Below are positions 25,981-34,371 of a stretch of 64,000 nucleotides of DNA, piece by piece. Position numbers and translations under genes: made by a program. Source of the DNA: Streptomyces sp. A1277 (GTDB taxonomy: Bacteria; Actinomycetota; Actinomycetes; Streptomycetales; Streptomycetaceae); assembly GCF_004795015.1 (NCBI RefSeq), contig NZ_SSBI01000007.1, positions 62,001 to 126,000 on the forward strand. The letters are read 5' to 3'. The notes beneath the pieces were generated by a model. It was not told the DNA's origin. It searched no databases and saw nothing but the letters and a program-made list of their open reading frames with translations. How positions within the stretch are numbered: position 1 is the stretch's first letter; each line of letters begins with the position of its first letter.

Positions 25981-26931
25981 ATGGAATCGGTCACGCTGGA
26001 CGCACTCGACCTGCGGCTCCTGCACGCCCTCCAACTCGACGGCCGGGCCCCCTTCAGCAGGATCGCCGACGTCCTCGGCGCCTCCGACCGCACCGTGGCA
26101 CGGCGCTTCGGTAAACTCCGGGCCGCCGGAATCGCCCGGGTGGCCGGCGTGACCGACAGTCACCGCCTCGGCCACGCAGAATGGCTCGTACGCCTGCGCC
26201 TCCCGCCCGCCCGCAGCGCCGCACTCGCCCGCGCACTGGCCCACCGCCCCGATACCGCCTGGGTGGCCGTCCTGTCGAGCGGCACCGAGGTCGTCTGCGT
26301 CTTCCGTGTCCCGGACGAGGGCCCCGCGCCCCTCGCCTCCCTCGGCCGCCTGCCGGACATCACCCACATCGACGCACACCGGCTGCTGCGCCCCGTCATG
26401 GACCGCCGGTGGATCGGCCGCACCCTGGCGCTCACCGACGAACAGATCGCCGCACTGACACCGGACGCCACCGGGGACGCCCGGCCGGTGGAACTCACCG
26501 ACCTCGACCGCCGGCTGCTGCCCGCGCTCGCCGCGGACGGCCGCGCCGCCTACCCGGACCTGGCCCGGCAGGTCGGCTGGTCGCAATCAGCCGTCCGCCG
26601 CCGGCTGCACGAACTGCGCCGCTCGGGCGTTCTCCAGCTCGACGTCGAAATCGACTCGGCGCTGTTCGGCTTCTCCGTGCAGTGCGTGCTCTGGCTGACC
26701 ATCGCCCCGGCCCGCCTCGGCCGCGTCGCCCGGGCCCTGGCCGACGACGCCGAAGCAGCCTTCGTCGGCACCACGACCGGCCCCCACAACCTGGTGGCCA
26801 TCGCCGTCTGCCGGGACACCGCGGCGCTCGACACGTACCTCACCGAACGCATCGGCCTGCTCGACGGCGTCGACCGCCTCGAATCCGCGCTGATCACGTC
26901 CTACGTCAAACGCGCCGCAGCGGAGCTCTGA
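25981..26931 (+). CDS. Lrp/AsnC-family regulator with duplicated modules
   Basis: A 316-residue regulator made of two AsnC-like units. The first helix-turn-helix is at 7-55 (LDLRLLHALQLDGRAPFSRI, ADVLGASDRTVARR), followed by a degenerate RAM-like sensor. The second HTH starts near 170 (LTDLDRRLLPALAADGRAAY, LARQVGWSQSAVRRR), followed by a second RAM-type domain up to the end. Double-module Lrp proteins are frequent in Streptomyces and usually act on neighbouring transport or stress genes. ATG 25981. The divergent DoxX gene is the likely target. Confidence 0.9.
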   Translation: MESVTLDALDLRLLHALQLDGRAPFSRIADVLGASDRTVARRFGKLRAAGIARVAGVTDSHRLGHAEWLVRLRLPPARSAALARALAHRPDTAWVAVLSSGTEVVCVFRVPDEGPAPLASLGRLPDITHIDAHRLLRPVMDRRWIGRTLALTDEQIAALTPDATGDARPVELTDLDRRLLPALAADGRAAYPDLARQVGWSQSAVRRRLHELRRSGVLQLDVEIDSALFGFSVQCVLWLTIAPARLGRVARALADDAEAAFVGTTTGPHNLVAIAVCRDTAALDTYLTERIGLLDGVDRLESALITSYVKRAAAEL

Positions 26932-26946
26932 GCCCCGGCGCGCCCG

Positions 26947-27717
26947 TCAGCGTTCCGGGGAGGCTTGCGTCAGCTCGGGTTCCAGGCCCTCGGCCATGTC
27001 GCTGGGACGGCGCCCGGAGTCGGCGCGCCATGCCTCGAACGCCCAGGCGGTGGACGCCACCACGGCGAGCCCGAGCAGCCAGCCGCCGACCACATCGCTG
27101 AACCAGTGCACGCCGAGCGCGACCCGGGTGAAGCCCACGCCCAGCACCGAGAGCGCCGCCACCCCCCAGCACAGCGCCCGGGCGCGGCGGGGCACCAGCG
27201 GGAGCAGGACGAGCAGCAGCACGGCGAACGACGTCGTGGCGGTCATCGCGTGCCCCGAAGGGAACGAGAAGCCGGGCGCCAGCGCCACCGGGTCCGCCAG
27301 CGACGGCCTGGCCCGCTCGACCACCGTCTTGACCAGCAACCCGGTCAGGCCGCCGGCCACCGCCGTCACCGCACACCAGGCCGCCAGCCGCCAGGCCCGC
27401 CGGTACAGCAGCCATCCCGTCAGCAGCGCGACCGCACAGCGCAGCGTCAGCGGGTCCCAGACCCAGTCCGACAGGAAACGCAGCGCGCTCGTCCAGGCCG
27501 GGTGGTCCAGCGCGGTGCGGTGCAGACGCCCCGCCGCGCCCGAGTCCACCGCGCGCAGCGGCCGCCAGTGCCCCTCGACGAGGACCAGCACCAGCGCGAA
27601 GGGCACCGCGGACAGCGCGGCCACGGCGGCGGCGCCCAGCAGGCGCACGCCGAACGCGCGGTCCGCCGCCCGGCGCCGCCGCTCACGCAGCAGCCGTGTG
27701 GTGGCTCGTACAACCAT
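26947..27717 (-). CDS. PAP2-family lipid phosphatase
   Basis: A 256-residue membrane protein with about six helices and the three PAP2 signatures: KTVVERARPS, SFPSGHAM and GVHWFSDVVGGW, giving the catalytic His/Arg set. It should dephosphorylate phosphatidic acid, undecaprenyl diphosphate or a similar lipid on the outer face of the membrane. Its ATG (27715-27717) directly abuts the stop of the YihY gene (27718-27720), so translation is probably coupled. It is the last gene of a three-gene operon and converges with the Lrp gene over 15 bases. Confidence 0.92.
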   Translation of the reverse strand: MVVRATTRLLRERRRRAADRAFGVRLLGAAAVAALSAVPFALVLVLVEGHWRPLRAVDSGAAGRLHRTALDHPAWTSALRFLSDWVWDPLTLRCAVALLTGWLLYRRAWRLAAWCAVTAVAGGLTGLLVKTVVERARPSLADPVALAPGFSFPSGHAMTATTSFAVLLLVLLPLVPRRARALCWGVAALSVLGVGFTRVALGVHWFSDVVGGWLLGLAVVASTAWAFEAWRADSGRRPSDMAEGLEPELTQASPER

Positions 27718-28671
27718 TCATGCTCCCGGGTCGTCGTGGACGGGACCGGGCCGGCGGGCGCGGGCAGCCTCCAGCTGCGCCGCGAAGGACAGCCCGAGGA
27801 AGAGGGCTATGGAGGTCAGATAGGCCCACAGCAGCAGCGACATGAACGCGCTCAACGGCCCGTAGACCGTGTCGAAGGAGCCGCTGAGCGAGAGATAGAG
27901 GCTGAGCAGCCAGGTCAGCGCCGTCCACAGCACCAGGTAGAGGGCCGCCCCGAACGCCAGCCACGTGTAGCCGGGCTGGTTGCGGCGCGGGGAGCGGCGG
28001 AAGATCGCGCTCGCCGAGAGGAGCGCGAGCAGCAGCCCGCACGGCCAGCGCAGGAGGTCCCAGGTCGTCCTGGCCGTGTCGCCGAGACCGTAGACCGTCG
28101 CGGCCGCCGTGACGAGGTCGCGGCCGACCACCATCAGGATGAACCCGAGCCCCAGCGGGATGCCCGCGGTCAGGGACATCACCAGGCCGCGGAAGTACTT
28201 CCGGTGGAACGGGCGGTCGCGCTCGACCCCGTAGATGCGGTTCGCCCCGCGCTCGATCTGGCACATCGCCGTCGTGACGTTGACCAGCGAGAACAGCAGG
28301 CCGAACCAGAGGGTGAGCTGCGATCCCTCACCGGCGCGCCGACGGCTGCGGTCGAGCGCGTCCTCCACCACTTCCGCACTCGGGCCGGCGGCGATGCGGC
28401 GGATCGTCAGCTCCGCGAGCCGCCCCACGTTCTCGGTGTGCAGGGAGGCCGAGAGGCCGACGAACGCGATGACCAGCGGGATGACGGCGAGGACCGTCTG
28501 CAGGGCGAGGGCACGCGAGTGGCTGAAGCCGTCGGCGTACCGGAAGCGCACGAACGAGTCGCGCAGCAGCGGCCAGCGTCCGTAGCGGCGCAGCGCGGCC
28601 AGCGCCTCGTCGGCGGTGAGCTCGTCGCCCGCCATGTCACGGGTCTGCGGGACCCGGGTCGCGGTCCCCAT
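27718..28671 (-). CDS. YihY/BrkB-family membrane protein
   Basis: A 317-residue protein with about six transmembrane helices and the YihY family core: FSHSRALALQTVLAVIPLVI, then the TLWFGLLFSLVNVTTAM helix and the GYTWLAFGAALYLVLWTALT helix. The biochemical role of the family is unsettled; despite an old RNase BN label it is a membrane protein of envelope biology. It sits between a PAP2-diacylglycerol-kinase fusion and a PAP2 phosphatase with TGA-ATG junctions on both sides, which suggests a shared job in membrane lipid handling. Confidence 0.88.
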   Translation of the reverse strand: MGTATRVPQTRDMAGDELTADEALAALRRYGRWPLLRDSFVRFRYADGFSHSRALALQTVLAVIPLVIAFVGLSASLHTENVGRLAELTIRRIAAGPSAEVVEDALDRSRRRAGEGSQLTLWFGLLFSLVNVTTAMCQIERGANRIYGVERDRPFHRKYFRGLVMSLTAGIPLGLGFILMVVGRDLVTAAATVYGLGDTARTTWDLLRWPCGLLLALLSASAIFRRSPRRNQPGYTWLAFGAALYLVLWTALTWLLSLYLSLSGSFDTVYGPLSAFMSLLLWAYLTSIALFLGLSFAAQLEAARARRPGPVHDDPGA

Positions 28672-30411
28672 TCACTCGCCCCCCGCCGGCAGAAGCACGC
28701 TCAGGGCCCCGGGCCGCACCTCCGCGACGATCCGGCGGCCTGTGCCCACCGGGTCGCCGTCGATCTCCCGCGACTGCCGTGAGGCGAAGCGGAGTTCGGC
28801 ACGGCGGAAGGTGAAGTACTCCACGGGCGTCCCGGCGCCCTCACCCCGCGAGGAGGCGGGCCGGGCCGGATTCCCGCGTCCGCGCAGCACCGCCCCGACC
28901 GCACGCAGCCAGCCGCCCGGCCCGTGCGGGTCGAACACTGCCAGGTCGAGCAGCCCGTCGTCGGGTCGCGCGGACGGCACGAGCGTGGCACCGCCCTGCA
29001 CGTCGCCGATGTTCGCGAGGAGCACCATACGGGCCGTGCGGCGCAGCACCGGCCCGTCGTCCAGCCGGATCGACACCGACATGCGCGGCGCCCGCAGGCT
29101 GCTGACCCCGGCCACCACGTACGCGGGCCAGCCGATCGCGGCCTTCGCCGTACTGCCGGTGTTCTCCAGCATCGCGGCGTCCAGGCCGGCACCGGACATC
29201 GCGGTGAAGTGGGTGGCCGGGAGCGAGTCGCCCTCGATCCGGCCGAGGTCGATCCGGCGCTCGGAGCCCGACAGCGCGGCGGCCAGCGCCTCGGCAGGCT
29301 TTACCGGCAGCCCCAGGTTGCGGGCCAGCAGATTGCCGGTGCCACAGGGCACCACGGCCAGCGCAGTGCCCGTACCGGCCAGCCGGTCGGCGGCGGCCCG
29401 GACCGTTCCGTCGCCGCCGCACACCACCACCAGCGACGCACCCTCGCGCACCGCCGCCGCCGCCTGACCGCCGCCCGGATCGTCGGCGGTCGTGGCGATG
29501 AACCGCGGTGCGTGACGGCCGTGTTGCTCCAGGACGAGCCGTAGCGTCTCGCGCTGCTCGTCGTCGGTCACGGTCGGGTTGACGATGACGACCGTGCGGC
29601 CCGCGACCCGCTCCGCACGCTCGGCCGCCGCCTCCAGCGCCACCTCCATGGCGTTCTTCGGCACCGGCGCCGGGCTCGTACCCTCGGCCAGCAGCGCCCG
29701 GCCCACCACCAGCAGCGACAGCGCCCCGTTCAGCAGGCCGCCGAGTACGTCGGTGGGGTGGTGCATCCCCCGGTAGAGCCGGGCCACCGCCACGAGCAGC
29801 GGCAGGAGCAGCAGCAGGGCGGCGACCACCTTGCGCAGGCGGCTGCGCCTGCCGGGAAGCAGCGCCAGTACGGCGAGACCCGCATAGAGGGCCGTCGCGG
29901 CGCCCGTGTGACCGGATGTGTAACTCGCCGTCGGCGGAGAGGCGTCGAGGCGGTCCACGTCCGGCCGCCCCCGGTCCACGGACACGGTGATGATGAGGAA
30001 CACCAGGGACTGGAGGGAGACGGCGACGGCAAGGAAGAACGCCTGCCGCCACCTCGGCAGCCGGGGGAGCACGACCAGGCCCAGGCAGGCCAGCACGGTG
30101 ATGATGATCACCGTGGCGGTGTTGCCGGCCTCGGACGCGACGAACGACGCATCGGTCAGCGGGCCCGTCCGTACCCGCTCCAGCCCCTCATTGACCCGGT
30201 CCTCGGCACTCACGGGCCATATCCCGCGAGCGGGCCCGGTGACCAGGAGGCCGAAGCCCACCATCAGCGCAGTCTGGCCGACGGCCAGCGCACCGAGGCG
30301 CACAGCGGCCGTGCCGAAGCCGGTCGTCAGAGCGGGCGAGCGGCCGGGCTCGGGGACGGCATGGAGCTCCGCCGTCGATCGGACGGGTCTTTCCGGCTGG
30401 ATGGCAGGCAT
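28672..30411 (-). CDS. PAP2 phosphatase fused to a diacylglycerol-kinase catalytic domain
   Basis: A 579-residue two-domain protein. The first 230 residues are a membrane PAP2 domain (DRGRPDVDRL, SYTSGHTGAA, YRGMHHPTDVLGG). After a short linker the C-terminal 320 residues are a DAGK/LCB5-type lipid kinase (VIVNPTVTDDEQRE, VVVCGGDGTVRAAADRL, PCGTGNLLARNLG). One domain can remove a phosphate and the other can add one, so it may turn over phosphatidic acid or a related lipid. ATG 30411 is chosen; upstream in-frame codons have no domain similarity. First gene of the operon with YihY and PAP2, joined by TGAATG. Confidence 0.92.
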   Translation of the reverse strand: MPAIQPERPVRSTAELHAVPEPGRSPALTTGFGTAAVRLGALAVGQTALMVGFGLLVTGPARGIWPVSAEDRVNEGLERVRTGPLTDASFVASEAGNTATVIIITVLACLGLVVLPRLPRWRQAFFLAVAVSLQSLVFLIITVSVDRGRPDVDRLDASPPTASYTSGHTGAATALYAGLAVLALLPGRRSRLRKVVAALLLLLPLLVAVARLYRGMHHPTDVLGGLLNGALSLLVVGRALLAEGTSPAPVPKNAMEVALEAAAERAERVAGRTVVIVNPTVTDDEQRETLRLVLEQHGRHAPRFIATTADDPGGGQAAAAVREGASLVVVCGGDGTVRAAADRLAGTGTALAVVPCGTGNLLARNLGLPVKPAEALAAALSGSERRIDLGRIEGDSLPATHFTAMSGAGLDAAMLENTGSTAKAAIGWPAYVVAGVSSLRAPRMSVSIRLDDGPVLRRTARMVLLANIGDVQGGATLVPSARPDDGLLDLAVFDPHGPGGWLRAVGAVLRGRGNPARPASSRGEGAGTPVEYFTFRRAELRFASRQSREIDGDPVGTGRRIVAEVRPGALSVLLPAGGE

Positions 30412-30637
30412 GACGCTCCCCGTGTATCGGCGCCGCGGCATGGCGGCGCGGGAGGGTTCGGTCCTCCCGGTGAACCGCCGTCTGCCCCGTAATCCGCCCG
30501 TCAGGCATGCCCGCGCAACCACCGGCTCACGGTCGGGAGCGTCCCTTTGACAGGTACCGCCGGGGTGTGCCTCCGGGAGGCGCGGGTACGCGGAACGAGG
30601 TCCGGAGGAACGTACCCCCGCGAACAGGAGGATGGTC

Positions 30638-31018
30638 ATGGCGGTGCCGAAAACGGGCCTGGTGGTGCTGGACTGCGCCGAACCGCAGGAACTCGCCGAC
30701 TTCTACGCCGCGTTGCTCGGTGCGGAGGTCCGCGTCGGACACGAACCCGACATCGTGGAAGTGGTGGGCGCTGCCGGGGTGCACCTCGCCATCCGCAGAG
30801 ACCACGGGTACGCCCCGCCGAGCTGGCCGAGGCCCGACGACTCCCAACAGGCCCATCTGCGCATCCTGGTGGCCCGCGAGGACATCGACGAGGCGGAGCG
30901 CGAGGCGGTCGGTCTCGGTGCGCGTCCCCTGGACACGAAGAACAACGGCGGCCTCCGGGACGCCCGCCTCTACTCCGACCCCGCCGGCCACCCCTTCACG
31001 CTCGCCACACCGGCGTAA
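30638..31018 (+). CDS. VOC-family protein
   Basis: A 126-residue glyoxalase/bleomycin-resistance fold protein: LVVLDCAEPQELADFYAALL, then AHLRILV and a DPAGHPFTLA ending. The usual metal ligands are only partly kept, so it may bind rather than transform a small molecule. AGGAGG at 30626-30631 supports ATG 30638 over ATG 30632. The SRPBCC gene follows after 67 bases in the same direction. Confidence 0.85.
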   Translation: MAVPKTGLVVLDCAEPQELADFYAALLGAEVRVGHEPDIVEVVGAAGVHLAIRRDHGYAPPSWPRPDDSQQAHLRILVAREDIDEAEREAVGLGARPLDTKNNGGLRDARLYSDPAGHPFTLATPA

Positions 31019-31085
31019 CGGCCCCCGGCGCCACCCGCCTCCCCTCCGCGGACCACTCCCTCCACACCCCTACCTAGGAGTTCGC

Positions 31086-31517
31086 ATGTCTTCCTCGATC
31101 GTCGAGACCGTCGACATCAAGGCCCCGGTCGCCGTCAGCTGGGCCCTGTGGAGCGATGTCGCGCGCTGGCCCACCTTCCTGAGCCACGTCCGGCGGGTCG
31201 ATCCCCTGGACGCGCGCCGGTTCGCGTGGCAACTCTCCCTGCCGGGCGCCGACAAGAGCTTCGTCGCCGAACTCACCGAGGTGATCCCGGAGGACCGGAT
31301 CGCCTGGAAGACCACGGAGGGCGTCCATCACGCCGGGGTCGTCACCTTCCACCGGCTGGACGACGAGTCGAGCCGGGTGGCGCTCCAGATCGAGTACGAC
31401 CCCCAGGGCTTCGTGGAGTACCTGGGCGCCCTCACCCACCTGGACTCGGTCCTGGCCAACTACGACCTCGGCGAGTTCCAGAAGCTGGCCGAGCGGACCG
31501 CGCGGGGCGATTTCTGA
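31086..31517 (+). CDS. SRPBCC-family (polyketide cyclase/START-like) protein
   Basis: A 143-residue helix-grip protein: VETVDIKAPVAVSWALWSDV, WPTFLSHVRRV and a long C-terminal helix YDLGEFQKLAERT. These proteins hold hydrophobic ligands in a deep cavity and serve as cyclases, aromatases or carriers. The closest style is the plain SRPBCC stress-type members. CCTAGGAGTTCGC precedes ATG 31086. Possibly co-transcribed with the VOC gene. Confidence 0.88.
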   Translation: MSSSIVETVDIKAPVAVSWALWSDVARWPTFLSHVRRVDPLDARRFAWQLSLPGADKSFVAELTEVIPEDRIAWKTTEGVHHAGVVTFHRLDDESSRVALQIEYDPQGFVEYLGALTHLDSVLANYDLGEFQKLAERTARGDF

Positions 31518-31635
31518 GGGGCGGCTCCGAGAGCGGCGGCCGGCTTCACACGCCGGTCGAAACCGCCTTGTCCGCTTGATCACCACAGGTTATGGTCCCC
31601 GGGCATGTATCGGGAGATCAACGCAGGTGGGGGAC

Positions 31636-32355
31636 ATGGCCGCAGATGTGAGCGCGTCCAGCAGGGCGCCGGGCGCGTGGAGTCAGGCAGCCCTGGCCCT
31701 CGTGCTGGTGGGGCTGCTCGGGGGCGGGTTCGCGCTGATGGCGAGGTCATCCGCCGCCGAGAGCACGCCCTCGCCCGCCACCTGCTCCGCCGATGATCCG
31801 TCGAAGGCGCCGGGGAAGGCGGACAGGGGCGCGAAGAGTCCGCGGCGCGTCTCCGGTGCGGGACTGTGCGAGGCGCTCAACCGCCCCGATCTCGCCGGCC
31901 TGCTCGGCACACCCGGCGAGATCCCCAACAGCGCGAGCGGCAGTGACAGCTCCATCGGGCTCTTCGGCGGCAAGGACATCCCCCACCCCACCGCCGAGGT
32001 CCGGTTCGACACGTACACCGTGAACCTGTCGGCCACCTACGACGGCCACCCGGTGGCCGGATCCGGCACCTACCTGCGGGACGCGCAGGAACGGACCGTT
32101 CTCGGCCGCCCGGCGTTCCTCTACTCCGACCAGACCATCAGCATCAGCTTCCGCTTCGACGGCCACGACTCCAAGACCGGCCCGGGCGTCCCGGCCCGCG
32201 CCCTCACCGTGGCCCTGGACGCCGACGACAGCGGCGGCTCCTTCGATGTGGTGGTGTGGCGCGAGGACGGCAGGATGCCGGACGACGCGGCGCTGACGCG
32301 CGTCGCGGAGAAGGTGCTGCCCACCGTCGACGAGTGGGCCGCCGCCGCGAAGTGA
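31636..32355 (+). CDS. DUF6215-like membrane-anchored protein
   Basis: A 239-residue protein with one N-terminal transmembrane helix (AALALVLVGLLGGGFALMA) and an exported domain. The outer part carries LCEALNRPDLAGLLGTPGE and TAEVRFDTYTVNLSATYDG, which I associate with the Streptomyces DUF6215 family of unknown function. Two cysteines (ATCSADD, GLCEAL) may form a disulfide. GTGGGGGAC before ATG 31636 supports this start. Confidence 0.7.
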   Translation: MAADVSASSRAPGAWSQAALALVLVGLLGGGFALMARSSAAESTPSPATCSADDPSKAPGKADRGAKSPRRVSGAGLCEALNRPDLAGLLGTPGEIPNSASGSDSSIGLFGGKDIPHPTAEVRFDTYTVNLSATYDGHPVAGSGTYLRDAQERTVLGRPAFLYSDQTISISFRFDGHDSKTGPGVPARALTVALDADDSGGSFDVVVWREDGRMPDDAALTRVAEKVLPTVDEWAAAAK

Positions 32356-32438
32356 CCGGCCGCCGTCCGGCCCCCCGGTGTCGTCGCCCGTCCCGTACCG
32401 GCGGAGGATACGGTGCGGGAATCGGCACGTAGAAGGGC

Positions 32439-33698
32439 ATGGGCATGGCCAAGACGGTGACTGCGGGACTGGTGGACCTCCGGGAGGACCTCGCCGACCT
32501 CTACCGGGACCTGCACCGGCATCCGGAGCTGTCGCGCCAGGAGACCCGCACCGCGGCGCTGCTGGCCCGGCGGCTGAGGGACGCGCGGTTCGACGAGGTC
32601 GCCGAGCAGGTCGGCGGCACCGGCGTGGTGGGCGTCCTGCGCAACGGGGACGGCCCGGTGGTCATGCTCCGCGCGGACTTCGACGCGCTCCCGGTCGAGG
32701 AGAAGACGGGCCTCCCGTACGCCAGCACGGCCCGCGCCACGGACGGCGAGGGCCACGACGTGCCCGTGATGCACGCCTGCGGGCACGACATGCACGCCGT
32801 CTGCCTGACCGGCGCCGCCACCCTGCTCGCCCGGTCCCGCGACCGGTGGAAGGGCACCCTGCTGGTGGTCTTCCAGCCCGCCGAGGAACTGGTCGCCGGC
32901 GCCCGCGACATGGTCGAGGACGGGCTCTTCGAGCGCTTCCCGAAGCCCGGCATCGTGCTCGGCCAGCACGTCGGGCCCCTGCCGGCGGGGTTCATCGGCT
33001 ACGGTTCCGGGCCGCTGATGGCGGCCGCCGACTCCCTGAACGTCACCCTCCACGGCAAGGGCGGCCACGGCTCCCGGCCGGAGGCGACGGTCGACCCCGT
33101 ACTGATGGCGGCGAACGTGGTCACCAGGCTCCAGGGCATCGTCGCCCGCGAGGTCCCGCCGGCCGAGTCCGCCGTGGTGACCGTGGGGCGCCTGCAGGCC
33201 GGCACGAAGGACAACATCATCCCCGACACCGCCGAGCTGGGCATCAACATCCGCGCCTTCACCCCGGCCGTACGTGACCTGGTGCGCGGCGCGATCGAAC
33301 GCGTCGTCGCCGGCGAGGCGCAGGCCGCCGGCGCGGTGCGGCCGCCGGAACTCGCCTGGTTCGGCTCCGCGCCGGCCCTCGTCAGCGACCCGGAGGCCAC
33401 CGGCAGGACGGTGGCGGCGTTCTCCGCGCACTTCGGCGCACAGCGGATGCTGCCGATGCCCCAGGTGAACGCGAGCGAGGACGTCGGCGTGTTCGGGGCC
33501 GCCCTCGGCGTGCCCACCGTGTTCTGGTTCTGGGGCGGACTGGAGGCGGAGCAGACGATGGCCGCGCTCGCGCAAGGACGCCTGGACGAGCTGCCGGGCA
33601 ACCACTCCCCGCAGTTCGCCCCGGTCATCGAGCCCACGCTGAGCACGGGCGTGGAGGCCCTGGTGGTCGCCGCGCTGACCTGGCTGGACGACGCCTGA
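32439..33698 (+). CDS. M20-family amidohydrolase
   Basis: A 419-residue metallo-hydrolase of the M20D group (hippurate/N-acyl-amino-acid hydrolase type). Metal-binding motifs are all readable: LHRHPELS, MHACGHDMH, QPAEE, and the C-terminal GNHSPQF. The dimerisation lid (LHGKGGHGSRPE) lies in the middle. It removes an acyl group from an N-acyl amino acid in the cytoplasm; the exact substrate is not evident. ATG 32439 (MGM) is the start, with a second ATG two codons on. Confidence 0.93.
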   Translation: MGMAKTVTAGLVDLREDLADLYRDLHRHPELSRQETRTAALLARRLRDARFDEVAEQVGGTGVVGVLRNGDGPVVMLRADFDALPVEEKTGLPYASTARATDGEGHDVPVMHACGHDMHAVCLTGAATLLARSRDRWKGTLLVVFQPAEELVAGARDMVEDGLFERFPKPGIVLGQHVGPLPAGFIGYGSGPLMAAADSLNVTLHGKGGHGSRPEATVDPVLMAANVVTRLQGIVAREVPPAESAVVTVGRLQAGTKDNIIPDTAELGINIRAFTPAVRDLVRGAIERVVAGEAQAAGAVRPPELAWFGSAPALVSDPEATGRTVAAFSAHFGAQRMLPMPQVNASEDVGVFGAALGVPTVFWFWGGLEAEQTMAALAQGRLDELPGNHSPQFAPVIEPTLSTGVEALVVAALTWLDDA

Positions 33699-33716
33699 CG
33701 GCAGGCGCCCTCGCGG

Positions 33717-34205
33717 TCAGTCCACCGGGTGGCCCGCCGGGATGTCGAGCCCGTCGGACAGGGTCAGGAGCCGGAAGCCCTGGTCCGCAGGGTGCCGCAC
33801 CTCCTCCGGGGCGAGCAGGAAACCCACGTGGTCCCCTCCGTCGACCCGGTCCTCGACGCGGCCGACGAACCACGCGGGCGCCTCGTCCAGCACCGGCACC
33901 CCGCCCGGCCCGGGGTGCCAGGGGACCTGGGCGAACTTGTCGGTACGGTCACCGGTCTCACCGCCGAAGAGGCGGGCCAGTCCGTCCTGGTCCCGGCGCA
34001 GCAGATGGACGGCGAGCCGGTCGGCACGGGCGGCGACCCGGTAGGTCCGGTTCACCTTCGACAGCCACACGATGAACCGGACCGGCCGCATCGAACACTG
34101 CGAACCGAAGCCGACCAGACACCCGCCCCGCTCACCGCCCGCCTCGGCGGTCACGACGTACATCGGATAGTCGAGCGCTTCGGTGAAAGGGTCCAGGTCG
34201 GTCAC
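33717..34205 (-). CDS. Flavin-reductase-like (split-barrel FMN-binding) protein
   Basis: A 162-residue protein with the flavin-reductase split barrel: YPMYVVTAEAG, GCLVGFGSQCSMRPVRFIVW, LSKVNRTYRVA, VHLLRRDQDGLARLFGGETG and a closing HVGFLLAPEEV. It probably binds FMN and reduces flavin with NAD(P)H or F420. GTG 34205 has AGGAG nine bases upstream; an ATG at 34286 would add unmatched residues. It converges with the M20 gene. Confidence 0.85.
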   Translation of the reverse strand: MTDLDPFTEALDYPMYVVTAEAGGERGGCLVGFGSQCSMRPVRFIVWLSKVNRTYRVAARADRLAVHLLRRDQDGLARLFGGETGDRTDKFAQVPWHPGPGGVPVLDEAPAWFVGRVEDRVDGGDHVGFLLAPEEVRHPADQGFRLLTLSDGLDIPAGHPVD

Positions 34206-34311
34206 GACGGGTGGCTCCTGTCCGGGATCTGAGGCACGGGCTGCCACCGTATCGATGTGCGGCCCGAAGAACGCGGCATTGATCACGAAGATCAGCTGCC
34301 GGCGGACAACA

Positions 34312-34356
34312 ACGCGCTCACCCGGGCAGGAGGGGCTCCTGCCCGGGTGAGCGCGT
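34312..34356 (-). terminator. Very strong hairpin terminator of the PAP2_3 gene
   Basis: Perfect 21-bp arms (ACGCGCTCACCCGGGCAGGAG and complement) with a GGG loop, 15 bases beyond the PAP2 stop on the minus strand. Confidence 0.9.
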
Positions 34357-34371
34357 GGTGTGAGCGGGGCC